From a virus: a DNA stretch of 64,000 nucleotides. The translations under genes and the position numbers were made by a program. The DNA is taken from positions 232,120-296,119 of the IMG/VR virus record IMGVR_UViG_3300035698_035366, one strand, 5' to 3'. A model generated the notes under the pieces. The model saw only the letters and a list, made by a program, of their open reading frames with translations, was not told the origin of the DNA and did not search any database. Positions 44,971-52,336 of this stretch are shown one piece after another. Numbering within the stretch: the first letter of the stretch is position 1; every line of letters starts with the position of its first letter.

Positions 44971-45154
44971 ATTCAAAGACGTTACGATCTCGGCCGAAGA
45001 TTTTGAGAAGTTGACAAATCTTTTGACTCTTGCTAATGTTGGTAAGGAGTCATGCCAGGATCAAAAGGACGTTATTTGGCCCATCTCAAATGAAACTATG
45101 GATGATGCGGTTGAGTTTGGATACGACATTGTTTCTGCAATGGTTGGAAGTTAA
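44963..45154 (+). CDS. Small unknown protein
   Basis: 63 residues, ATG inside the end of the previous gene. Begins MTKFKDVTISAEDFEKLTNL. Followed by a terminator at 45169. Confidence 0.6.
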   Translation: MTKFKDVTISAEDFEKLTNLLTLANVGKESCQDQKDVIWPISNETMDDAVEFGYDIVSAMVGS

Positions 45155-45168
45155 ATATTTTTGGAACT

Positions 45169-45229
45169 GGCCCGGCGAAAACGAATAGCCCACTATGGAA
45201 ATGGGGTGAAAGAATTTCCGGGTCTTTTT
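45169..45229 (+). terminator. Terminator with internal hairpin
   Basis: GGCCCGG (45169-45175)/CCGGGTC (45218-45224) then T5. A CCCA/TGGG hairpin sits in the loop. Confidence 0.7.
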
Positions 45230-45239
45230 CATTTTTTTG

Positions 45240-45268
45240 TTGACACTTAAAAAACAATCTGTTATTAT
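45240..45268 (+). promoter_or_regulatory. Promoter of tRNA-Ala
   Basis: TTGACA (45240-45245), 17-bp spacer ending TGT, TATTAT (45263-45268). Confidence 0.75.
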
Positions 45269-45301
45269 GTATAAATAATAACGTTAAACCCAGTAAGAAA
45301 T

Positions 45302-45374
45302 GGGGCCTTAGCTCATCTGGGAGAGCGACGCCTTTGCAAGGCGTAGGTGGTCGGTTCGAGTCCGACAGGCTCCA
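45302..45374 (+). tRNA. tRNA-Ala (TGC)
   Basis: Canonical: acceptor GGGGCCT/AGGCTCC, anticodon arm CGCC-TTTGCAA-GGCG, T-arm GTCGG-TTCGAGT-CCGAC, discriminator A, no CCA. Confidence 0.93.
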
Positions 45375-45379
45375 CAAAT

Positions 45380-45520
45380 GTGAAAAGGGGTATTTCCCTT
45401 GTGATGCGGTTGACTGTGTTTACACAGGTATCCTGGAAGGTGAATCTTCTAGAACGCATGAGGGGGTTCGACCGAGACTCTTAATGATCGCGATAACCAG
45501 GCCTTTTGGCATTAAGAGAA
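45380..45520 (+). other. Hairpin-rich spacer between tRNAs
   Basis: AAGGG/CCCTT, CTGTG-TTTA-CACAG and a perfect 9-bp CTCTTAATG (45477)/CATTAAGAG (45510) hairpin. A GGGGGTTCGACC stretch resembles a T-arm, but no tRNA can be built. Confidence 0.35.
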
Positions 45521-45529
45521 ACAGTATAT

Positions 45530-45600
45530 GCGGCTATAGCTCAATGGTAGAGCGGTTCGTTGCCAACGAACATACCAGGGTTCGATTCCCTGTAGCCGCT
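45530..45600 (+). tRNA. tRNA-Gly (GCC)
   Basis: Canonical: acceptor GCGGCTA/TAGCCGC, anticodon arm GTTCG-TTGCCAA-CGAAC, T-loop TTCGATT, discriminator T. Confidence 0.93.
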
Positions 45601-45618
45601 CCGAAGAAAGAAGATGAT

Positions 45619-45840
45619 ATGAAATGGCTTGAAAAAAATAAAGTCGATGTTACTGAAATGTCTGTTGAAGTGCTCGCTAGAGTCGGCATTCCAATTATCG
45701 CTATTGTTGTTCTTGTTCTTTGTTTCCTTCCTGGATTTGCTAAGAGTCTACATGCGGATGATAGTTCTCAAAAATTAAGTAATCATATCGAACGACAATT
45801 GCAATGTTTCTGTAGTGTTTGTTATAAAGGAATTGATTAA
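45619..45840 (+). CDS. Small single-pass membrane protein
   Basis: 73 residues from the ATG at 45619. One transmembrane helix (GIPIIAIVVLVLCFLPGFA) and a cysteine pair near the end (CFCSVC). Function unknown. Confidence 0.6.
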   Translation: MKWLEKNKVDVTEMSVEVLARVGIPIIAIVVLVLCFLPGFAKSLHADDSSQKLSNHIERQLQCFCSVCYKGID

Positions 45841-45888
45841 TGTACACTATTGATAGAAAGAAAGTAGTTTTCGAAACAATTTTAGATA

Positions 45889-45917
45889 TTGACATTTAAC
45901 CAATTTTAATATATTAT
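45889..45917 (+). promoter_or_regulatory. Promoter of free-standing ncRNA
   Basis: TTGACA (45889-45894), 17-bp spacer, TATTAT (45912-45917). Confidence 0.75.
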
Positions 45918-45924
45918 AAATAAT

Positions 45925-46099
45925 AATACGGTTTGCCCATGAACCGCCTAATTCGTTAGGTTCCCAACTCAGGGAAGAAGCATATGACAAGGATGGTAAC
46001 CCAGTTAGTAGCAATATGCGAAAAGAACAGAGGCCAAGGGTGAGCCATCCGGTGAGATGGACAGGGAGCCAGGCCCCTTAAGATCTGGCGAATATACCG
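45925..46099 (+). ncRNA. Free-standing structured ncRNA
   Basis: Between a promoter (45889) and a terminator (46099). CGGT (45929)/ACCG (46096) and TTGCC (45933)/GGCGA (46087) close the molecule across a 4-nt bulge. CCTAA-TTCG-TTAGG, GCATAT/ATATGC and CCATC/GATGG hairpins lie inside. No reading frame. No family recognised. Confidence 0.6.
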
Positions 46100-46127
46100 G
46101 GGTGGGTCTATTGGCCCACCCCATTTT
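46099..46127 (+). terminator. Rho-independent terminator of the ncRNA
   Basis: GGGGTGGG (46099-46106)/CCCACCCC (46115-46122), then ATTTTAAT. Could also serve the minus-strand gene ending at 46126. Confidence 0.75.
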
Positions 46128-46827
46128 AATATTTCCAATTATTAATTCTGTCAAGCAATACACTATACGACATATTACTATTATCATTTTTTCTTTTATT
46201 ATCTAAATGAATCATTAATTTGCAATTGGCAGGATGTGCAAGATTTTTTGGATTGTAATCGTTTTTAAATCCTTCCGAAATTGATATTATATGATCACGT
46301 GAAACCCCATTGATATTTTTAGGAAGGTTACTTCTCTTTTGTCCTGGACAAGTATACCATCCATGTTTTTCAATTAATGATAAATTGAAATAATCAGGGA
46401 AATCGAAAACATTAAATTTAAAACGTGATAACTCGTAATATTTTTCTTTTTCTGTTTTAATATAAGGAGACTGTTGTCTCCTGCCACCGCCTGGTCCAAT
46501 GGAACAATATATCTTTCCAGTAATATCGCATTTAATAAAATCGACTTTTCTAAACGGAAAAATTGTTTTTTCTGGGCCACTTTTTAATCGGGGTATTAAA
46601 TTTGTAACTGTAGCCGAGCACGAATGAGAACAATATTTATTTCTTCTTTTTTCATATACCAGTGGTATATTACAATTATTACAAAATTTTGGTTTAGTAT
46701 TATATTTTTCTACACGTGATAATTTTAATTGATTGTTTCGATGTGTTATTTGACAAGACAGGGAACAAAATTTTGGATTTTTTGTCAATTCGTTACAATT
46801 AAGGCACTTTTTCATTTGCTTTTCCAT
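46126..46827 (-). CDS. HNH homing endonuclease with zinc fingers
   Basis: 233 residues from the ATG at 46827; the longer frame runs through a structured leader. Two CxxC...CSxxC zinc ribbons at the N-terminus (CLNCNELTKNPKFCSLSC; CNNCNIPLVYEKRRNKYC), then the HNH core VSRDHIISISEGFKN, ...NLAHPANCKLMIHLDNKRKN. Inserted between a tRNA/ncRNA region and tRNA-Gly on the opposite strand, typical of a mobile endonuclease. Confidence 0.85.
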   Translation of the reverse strand: MEKQMKKCLNCNELTKNPKFCSLSCQITHRNNQLKLSRVEKYNTKPKFCNNCNIPLVYEKRRNKYCSHSCSATVTNLIPRLKSGPEKTIFPFRKVDFIKCDITGKIYCSIGPGGGRRQQSPYIKTEKEKYYELSRFKFNVFDFPDYFNLSLIEKHGWYTCPGQKRSNLPKNINGVSRDHIISISEGFKNDYNPKNLAHPANCKLMIHLDNKRKNDNSNMSYSVLLDRINNWKY

Positions 46828-46855
46828 GGTCGTTGTGTTATTATAAACTATAAAT

Positions 46856-46921
46856 AATGGAGCGGGACAGCCCCTCTCCATGGTGGGTTTTTGTTGTTAG
46901 AGCAACAAATTACCGCCAATA
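46856..46921 (-). promoter_or_regulatory. Conserved structured leader of the HNH gene
   Basis: On the minus strand: GGTAATT, hairpin TTGTTGCTCTAACAA, CCCACCATGGAG, GGGGCTGTCCCG, CTCCAT. The GIY-YIG gene at 58084 has the same order of elements (58829-58898) with different helix sequences, so it is a shared regulatory or mobility element. Confidence 0.5.
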
Positions 46922-46944
46922 TTATTTAGTATAAATATTAATAT

Positions 46945-47015
46945 GCGAGTGTCGTCCAGTGATAGGGCCTTAGATTTCCAATCTAAAGACGAGGGTTTGA
47001 TTCCCTCCACCCGCT
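46945..47015 (+). tRNA. tRNA-Gly (TCC), T-loop TTTGATT
   Basis: Acceptor GCGAGTG/CACCCGC (one A-C mismatch), anticodon arm TTAGA-TTTCCAA-TCTAA, T-arm GAGGG/CCCTC with loop TTTGATT (C56 replaced by T), discriminator T, CCA encoded. Confidence 0.8.
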
Positions 47016-47037
47016 CCAACTTTTAGTATAGGATAAA

Positions 47038-47220
47038 ATGTCCAAACTTAAAATATATCCCACCATACAAGAACAATTAGATTTATTGCTAGAAAATTAT
47101 CAAACAGCCAAAACTAAAAAAAATGCTGACCGTTGTTTTAGAGAATATCAAGAATTTTCTACATTTGTCGATGATTGTTATTTGGGAAGTGGCATAAAAC
47201 CTCCACATTCTCCAAAATAA
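47038..47220 (+). CDS. Small helical protein
   Basis: 60 residues (MSKLKIYPTIQEQLDLLLEN start), behind AGGATAAA. No family recognised. Confidence 0.55.
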   Translation: MSKLKIYPTIQEQLDLLLENYQTAKTKKNADRCFREYQEFSTFVDDCYLGSGIKPPHSPK

Positions 47221-47235
47221 AAGGTTAATCAAAAA

Positions 47236-47700
47236 ATGATTATATCAAAACCACCTAAATACCTAAAAAATACAAAGGGTAAGAGTATTTTTCTTGCTGG
47301 ATCCATCGAGATGGGCAAAGCAATTGATTGGCAATCTAAAATCCAAAAAGCCTTAAAAGATTATAATGTTACCATCTTCAATCCGCGGCGTGATGATTGG
47401 GATAGTTCATGGGAACAGTCAATTGATAATAAAGAATTTAAGACCCAAGTAACATGGGAATTGGATCATATTGACAAGGCCGACATTGTCGTTGTATATT
47501 TTGACAAAGATACACAATCACCAATTACTTTATTAGAATTGGGCCTCGGTGCTGCCAAGTATCCAGAAAAATTTATTGTTTGTTGCCCAGATGGGTTCTG
47601 GAGAAAAGGCAATGTTGATATTGTCTGTGAACGTTATGCCGTGCGACAAGTTGATTCGACCGAAGAATTGATACAGGTATTGGAAATCTTAATTCAATAA
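47236..47700 (+). CDS. Nucleoside 2-deoxyribosyltransferase-like protein
   Basis: 154 residues. KSIFLAGSIEMGKAIDWQSK, then TIFNPRRDDWDSS, DHIDKADIVVVYFDKDTQSP and LLELGLGAAKYPEKFIVCC follow the deoxyribosyltransferase fold: AGS glycine loop, N-P-R-R-D-D and the E-x-G helix that carries the catalytic glutamate. Such enzymes exchange bases between deoxynucleosides or strip bases from modified nucleotides. Confidence 0.85.
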   Translation: MIISKPPKYLKNTKGKSIFLAGSIEMGKAIDWQSKIQKALKDYNVTIFNPRRDDWDSSWEQSIDNKEFKTQVTWELDHIDKADIVVVYFDKDTQSPITLLELGLGAAKYPEKFIVCCPDGFWRKGNVDIVCERYAVRQVDSTEELIQVLEILIQ

Positions 47701-47756
47701 CTTGATTACACGGATAAATAAAATGGTACTATTACTATTTTAACCGAGGATCAAAT

Positions 47757-48965
47757 ATGAAATTTAGAAATTTGGTGTTTATCACCGCATTAATTGCATT
47801 TATTGCACCAGCGGGCGCTCAACCACATAATCCTGATACCACAACATCAATCGAAACCATTGATGAATCTTCAAAAGATTATCAACAGCGTATCTTGTTC
47901 AATTACATACTTGATTATATCCAAAAAAATCATTACAAAAAAGCCACAACCGAGGAATTGGTTCAAGCAGCTATTCAAGGTATGATGCGATCTCTTGACG
48001 CTCATTCGTCATATACCGCTCCAAAGGATGCAGAAAAACAACGAAATGATTTACGCGGTGAAATATCTGGTATCGGCGCTACTTTAACAATTGATAAAGA
48101 ACGTGGAAATAGTCTTACTATTGTTGACGTTCTACCTGGAGGACCAGCAGACAAAGCTGGTATAAAAGCCGGTGACATAATTGATGAAGTGGATGGTCAT
48201 CCTACTAGTTTAGTTGATCTTCAGGGAGCAATTGAAAAAATCACAGGACCAGTTGGCACAGAGGTTAAATTAAAAATTATTCATAAAGGTAAAAAGGAAT
48301 GGTTTACGCTTACAAGAGCAGTTATTAAAAAGCCAATTGTTCGGTTTGAAATATTACAAGATGATATTGCATTTGTACGTTTAGAGCAATTTACACCAAA
48401 TGCAAGTGAACAGATTCGTAAAGCATGGAAAAATATGACAGCTATTACTCCAGCAACGAATATAAAGGGGATTATCTTAGACCTTCGATATAACCCAGGC
48501 GGTTTACTTGATCAAGCAGCAACCATCGTTGATATGTTTTCTTCCCATGGAACAGCGGTAATAGTTAAGGATGGAAACGGTGTTGAGACAGAACGATTTG
48601 ATGTTAGTAAGGAAGTGTTCTTCCCAGAAAATATACCATTAGTTATTCTTATTAATCGTTATTCGGCCTCGGCCTCAGAAATTGTTTCCGGCAGTTTAAA
48701 ACAAATGGGACGAGCATTTCTTATTGGAGAAAAGACTTATGGAAAGGGATCAGTACAAACAGTTTCACCAGTATATAATGGTGGGTTGTTAAGATTAACC
48801 ATGCAGCATTATTTTACGCATAATGATACTAGCCCACACGATGTGGGAATTGAGCCCAACTTGGCAATTATTAACGATGTTAAAAAAACAATCCGCCGCA
48901 CTGGAAAAATACCATTCGATGATCAATTACGGGCAGCTATTAATCATATCAATGCATCTAAATAA
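47757..48965 (+). CDS. ctpA: S41 carboxy-terminal processing protease
   Basis: 402 residues. Signal peptide (NLVFITALIAFIAPAGA), N-terminal helical part, PDZ domain (about 95-175; VLPGGPADKAGIKAGDIIDE), then the S41 core with the catalytic Ser in NRYSASASEIVSG (about 305) and Lys in GEKTYGKGSVQ (about 328). The enzyme would act in the periplasm and trim C-termini, as bacterial CtpA/Prc does. Length and order match bacterial enzymes, so it looks host-derived. Confidence 0.95.
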   Translation: MKFRNLVFITALIAFIAPAGAQPHNPDTTTSIETIDESSKDYQQRILFNYILDYIQKNHYKKATTEELVQAAIQGMMRSLDAHSSYTAPKDAEKQRNDLRGEISGIGATLTIDKERGNSLTIVDVLPGGPADKAGIKAGDIIDEVDGHPTSLVDLQGAIEKITGPVGTEVKLKIIHKGKKEWFTLTRAVIKKPIVRFEILQDDIAFVRLEQFTPNASEQIRKAWKNMTAITPATNIKGIILDLRYNPGGLLDQAATIVDMFSSHGTAVIVKDGNGVETERFDVSKEVFFPENIPLVILINRYSASASEIVSGSLKQMGRAFLIGEKTYGKGSVQTVSPVYNGGLLRLTMQHYFTHNDTSPHDVGIEPNLAIINDVKKTIRRTGKIPFDDQLRAAINHINASK

Positions 48966-48986
48966 TAGGCATAAGGAGTTAATATT

Positions 48987-49160
48987 ATGAATGAACTTTC
49001 CACCGATGCGTTAAAAATCGAAATTAATGAAATTCAAGTTAAGACTGAAAAATTAATGAAGAAAGCCGACGATGATGGTATGACTGTACCAAAAATCATT
49101 ATGGATGGTCTTAAAGCTCAATATGCCTCTCTTAATGCTGAATTAGATTCTAGGAGATAA
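48987..49160 (+). CDS. Small helical protein
   Basis: 57 residues (MNELSTDALKIEINEIQVKT start; LKAQYASLNAELDSRR end), AAGGAG upstream, 21 bases after the protease. No family recognised. Confidence 0.6.
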   Translation: MNELSTDALKIEINEIQVKTEKLMKKADDDGMTVPKIIMDGLKAQYASLNAELDSRR

Positions 49161-49164
49161 CACG

Positions 49165-49632
49165 GTGGTCGGCAACCCACAAAATATGCGTAAGTTTGTT
49201 AATTTATTGGAAAATAAGAAACAGATCAAAGAAGATCAGGTTTCTCTTCGTGATCAAATGGTTGAACGGTTGAAAACAGCCGATAAGAATGATTTTTGGA
49301 GTATTGTTCATGCTATTGGTTGGGGATCAGAGACAACCGATTCCGATTTAATTAAGTCTGCATTACGTGAAGTTTTTACACCAACCCAAATCGAAAGATT
49401 GGATAATAAAGCTGTCGAGTTTAGAAAAGCTCTTCAAACTAGAATTTGGCAATATGAAAAAGAACATGGAATCGTCAATCTTTATGGTGTTGGCGACGAT
49501 GGGTTCTGGGACGTCACGGCTCATGTCGTTGGTTTGGGAAAAGATTTCTATAGCCAAGTTATGAAAGATCCTGGTAGCTATTCGGGAAGAGGGGCGGTTG
49601 AAAATTTTGAATATTCCTTTAGCAAATATTAA
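49165..49632 (+). CDS. DUF4240-like protein
   Basis: 155 residues from a GTG start, GGAG upstream. NDFWSIVHAIGWGSETTDSD and GVGDDGFWDVTAHVVGLGKD followed by VMKDPGSYSG fit the DUF4240 layout (FW at the start; DDGF, an L-x-G helix and DP-x-S near the end). Function unknown. Confidence 0.5.
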   Translation: MVGNPQNMRKFVNLLENKKQIKEDQVSLRDQMVERLKTADKNDFWSIVHAIGWGSETTDSDLIKSALREVFTPTQIERLDNKAVEFRKALQTRIWQYEKEHGIVNLYGVGDDGFWDVTAHVVGLGKDFYSQVMKDPGSYSGRGAVENFEYSFSKY

Positions 49633-49687
49633 AAACAACTTGACATTGCATATATAATATTGTTAAATTAAGTTTGGGATTTAAATT

Positions 49688-49852
49688 ATGAATATCGCAT
49701 TTAATGAATTTTTCTTAGTAATAATTGTCGCAGTCTGGTTATTTACTGGACAACGAATATATCACATTGTTTCAAATTTCTTGCTGGCTTATCCATTGTT
49801 CATTTCTTCTTCAAGTGAGGAAATACCTGAACGCAATCGTAAAACCAAATAA
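49688..49852 (+). CDS. Small membrane protein
   Basis: 54 residues (FFLVIIVAVWLFTGQ helix, polar ERNRKTK tail). TTGACA (49640) lies upstream. Function unknown. Confidence 0.5.
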   Translation: MNIAFNEFFLVIIVAVWLFTGQRIYHIVSNFLLAYPLFISSSSEEIPERNRKTK

Positions 49853-49916
49853 TAAGCATTCTATTGGGATTTTTCACTCCGCCATTGGTTATTGGTATTA
49901 TCTTTTGTTTATTTGA

Positions 49917-50285
49917 CTAATTTGCTGGATGAATAATCGTATTTTTCAAAGCATTTCGGCCAAGGATAAATGGATAGGTCATATTTGATCTATCAGCCAA
50001 GGAAACTTTGATATTCTTTATGATACCATTTACGCTGACTTTCATACGAACAATATAACTTTCTCTGGAACCATTTGCATTTCTAATCGTTTTTGTTCCT
50101 ACCAACGGGAAAGATAATTCAGTACCATTGTGATCAAAGGTAACTATTTCGTTTTTAATCTTGATGTTGTCAGCATGGATTGAAGACGTAGTCGCGCCTG
50201 TATCTATTCTAGCATCCAATTTACCGATTTTTGGTATCTTAACAACTGTTTTATATCCGAAGATTTCAATCGTTTTCAGAGACAT
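49917..50285 (-). CDS. Retropepsin-like aspartic protease (RimK-associated type)
   Basis: 122 residues. IGKLDARIDTGATTSSIHAD contains the D-T-G-A catalytic turn of the PF05618 family, followed by the RNANGSRESYIVRMKVSVNG strands and DRSNMTYPFILGRNALKNTI, with the R-x-x-M...L-G-R-x-x-L signature. The family is often linked to RimK-type ligases; no ligase is seen here. Confidence 0.85.
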   Translation of the reverse strand: MSLKTIEIFGYKTVVKIPKIGKLDARIDTGATTSSIHADNIKIKNEIVTFDHNGTELSFPLVGTKTIRNANGSRESYIVRMKVSVNGIIKNIKVSLADRSNMTYPFILGRNALKNTIIHPAN

Positions 50286-50454
50286 TTACTTGTTCTTCTG
50301 AATCTTCATCTTGTAATGATTCTTTATTTTCATCTAATGTTGGATCTGATTTTCTATTTGGATCCATTTCCGCGTCGTTTTCAGCTGTCAAATCAGCTAT
50401 TTGCTTGATTGGCGCATTAGTTTGCCATTCAGCTATAACTTCTTTCCATCTCAT
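50266..50454 (-). CDS. Small acidic protein
   Basis: 62 residues, overlapping the start of the aspartic protease gene by 20 bases, so the two are coupled. Acidic second half (DEDSEEQVNVSEND). Function unknown. Confidence 0.5.
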   Translation of the reverse strand: MRWKEVIAEWQTNAPIKQIADLTAENDAEMDPNRKSDPTLDENKESLQDEDSEEQVNVSEND

Positions 50455-50500
50455 ATTACAATACTCATTATTAAACGTATACTATTTATACCCATTATTG

Positions 50501-50528
50501 TTGACAAGAAGTCAAATCGTGTTATAAT
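50501..50528 (+). promoter_or_regulatory. Sigma70-type promoter
   Basis: TTGACA (50501-50506), 16-bp spacer ending TGT, TATAAT (50523-50528). Confidence 0.85.
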
Positions 50529-50559
50529 AATATTATAAACAACTTATAAGGTGATTTAA

Positions 50560-50739
50560 ATGTCTACAATATTTAAAGGTTTAGCGTGGGTTTGGTTAAT
50601 TATCGTTACGCTTATCCTGATGACATTTGTTATTGACACCAATGAACAAAGTTATATTGGGGTAGCGGTTGTGTGGATGATATTCAATATCCCGACTGTT
50701 ATCACATATGGCTTTGGTGCGGTTTTGAAAAGAATCTAA
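50560..50739 (+). CDS. Small two-helix membrane protein
   Basis: 59 residues with two transmembrane helices (WVWLIIVTLILMTFVI; IGVAVVWMIFNIPTVITYG) and a KRI end. AAGG 8 bases upstream. Function unknown. Confidence 0.6.
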   Translation: MSTIFKGLAWVWLIIVTLILMTFVIDTNEQSYIGVAVVWMIFNIPTVITYGFGAVLKRI

Positions 50740-50937
50740 AAACATATAAATCTGTATTGTGTTTTGGTTAAATATAGTATAATATACAAAGTAGCCAATA
50801 CATGATAGTAAATTAGTGGTTTAATACATAAAAGCGATAAATTTTCGTAAATAAATCAAGGTGTTATAAATGCTATTGTGTGAGAGATGCGTGTTGCTAC
50901 ACAACTAGCATATTGTTAACTATTAAGGGGATTATAA

Positions 50938-51551
50938 TGCCATTAGATCCAGGAACTGAAGAAGAATTAACCAACGCTTATCGCAAAATGATGATCCGCA
51001 CCGACAAGATGTATAATCACCCAGGGGATCGATCATACAGAGTTTATAATTTCTCTTTGCGTGGAAATGCCATATTTAATTATGCTGTGCCTCCATCTGC
51101 CGGATGTCATTATCCTGATGCCGAAAAGCGTCAAATATCTGAAGATCATTATATTGAGCAGTTCGATAAGAAAAATAGTAATTTCTATGCAAATCTTGAA
51201 CAAGATGTTTTAAAGAATGGTTTTCGTAATCCAATCTTAATTACGCGCGGCTGGGCTCCAGATAGTGCAAAAAAGCGAATTGATCAGGGATTTCCTGATA
51301 TGGATTATGAAAATACCATGTTTTGTTGCACATTCGGGGGAAGCCGTCTCTGGGTTGCAACAAAGCATAAAATGCTTATTCCGTGTATTGTGGTTGATTA
51401 TACCAATGGTCCATTAATATCTTCTAGAATTGACTATGTCGGTGATTTATATCGTTTATTTAATGATATGCCTGGTCCAATTATGTTCAATGATGATTCA
51501 TTGCGCATCACACCACCCAAATTTTCTCCAACGAATTATCCACTAGCATAA
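50938..51551 (+). CDS. ParB-like protein, paralogue of 28951
   Basis: 204 residues, AAGGGG upstream. EQDVLKNGFRNPILITRGW and TFGGSRLWVATKHKMLIPCI form the ParB/Srx-type core found in the 28951 gene; the N-terminal 80 residues and the C-terminal tail are extra. No HTH. Function unknown. Confidence 0.6.
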
Positions 51552-51579
51552 TTATCTCGGTTCAACACTTAAATACTGG

Positions 51580-52275
51580 ATGAAAAGAATAATGTATGAA
51601 CTAGTAGAAATCAAGCGATCGCATAATATTTTGTGTGCATTTATGAAACAGGATCCAATTCATCCTCTTCATGGTGCTGCAAATCTTAGTCACAGGTTTT
51701 CTGCATCACATCGCAATTATGCATATGTTAATGAGAATAATGATCCGGTAATGATTTGTTGCATCAAACTATCCCATAAACCAATTGGCAAAATGGATGA
51801 TATTTTTAATACCGTCGACGATTATAATGACAAGGACGCCAAAATTAGAAATGTCCTAACATTTTATAGTATATTTAGGACAAAGGTTGAAAGTGTAGAT
51901 ATTGGAAAAGATTTGGGTTTATCGTTAATGATGGATGTAACAAAATTGATTCACAGCGAATTTGATGAAATCAAGGTTATAAGAACACTAAGTCCGATAC
52001 CCACATTATCTGAACATTGCGCAAACCTCGTTGGAGAAGAAGCTGTTAGCAATTATATAAAAAGCAAACGAGATCCTGTTGCTAAATTCCATCTGCGTAA
52101 TAAGGCGAAAATGTCGGGAGTTATATTTAATGCAGATTGCAGCAAACTACGCCAGGAACAAAGTTATGGGTGGATGGTAGCATATGATTATTCTGATTGT
52201 TCATTATTTAAAAAAGATGAAGAAGTTGCTGAAGAACTCAAGGAAGTAATACCAAGTAAAGTAGAAGGTAAGTAA
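51580..52275 (+). CDS. Malonyl-CoA decarboxylase-like (GNAT-fold) protein
   Basis: 231 residues. HPLHGAANLSHRFSASHRNY, an AYVNENNDPVMICCIKLSHK strand pair, NVLTFYSIFRTK, GLSLMMDVTKLIHSEF and TLSPIPTLSEHC reproduce the order of the catalytic domain of malonyl-CoA decarboxylase (conserved YS-I and TLSPIP). The usual N-terminal oligomerisation domain is missing. It could decarboxylate or acylate another substrate. Confidence 0.65.
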   Translation: MKRIMYELVEIKRSHNILCAFMKQDPIHPLHGAANLSHRFSASHRNYAYVNENNDPVMICCIKLSHKPIGKMDDIFNTVDDYNDKDAKIRNVLTFYSIFRTKVESVDIGKDLGLSLMMDVTKLIHSEFDEIKVIRTLSPIPTLSEHCANLVGEEAVSNYIKSKRDPVAKFHLRNKAKMSGVIFNADCSKLRQEQSYGWMVAYDYSDCSLFKKDEEVAEELKEVIPSKVEGK

Positions 52276-52336
52276 TATAGACATCCAAGTAATAATCCTT
52301 TATTATTGTATTTTTACTAATAAAGGATTAATAAAA

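Noticed and set aside
45925-46099. Group I intron, RNase P RNA or 6S RNA identity for the ncRNA
   Set aside because: Conserved core sequences of these classes are not present; left unassigned.
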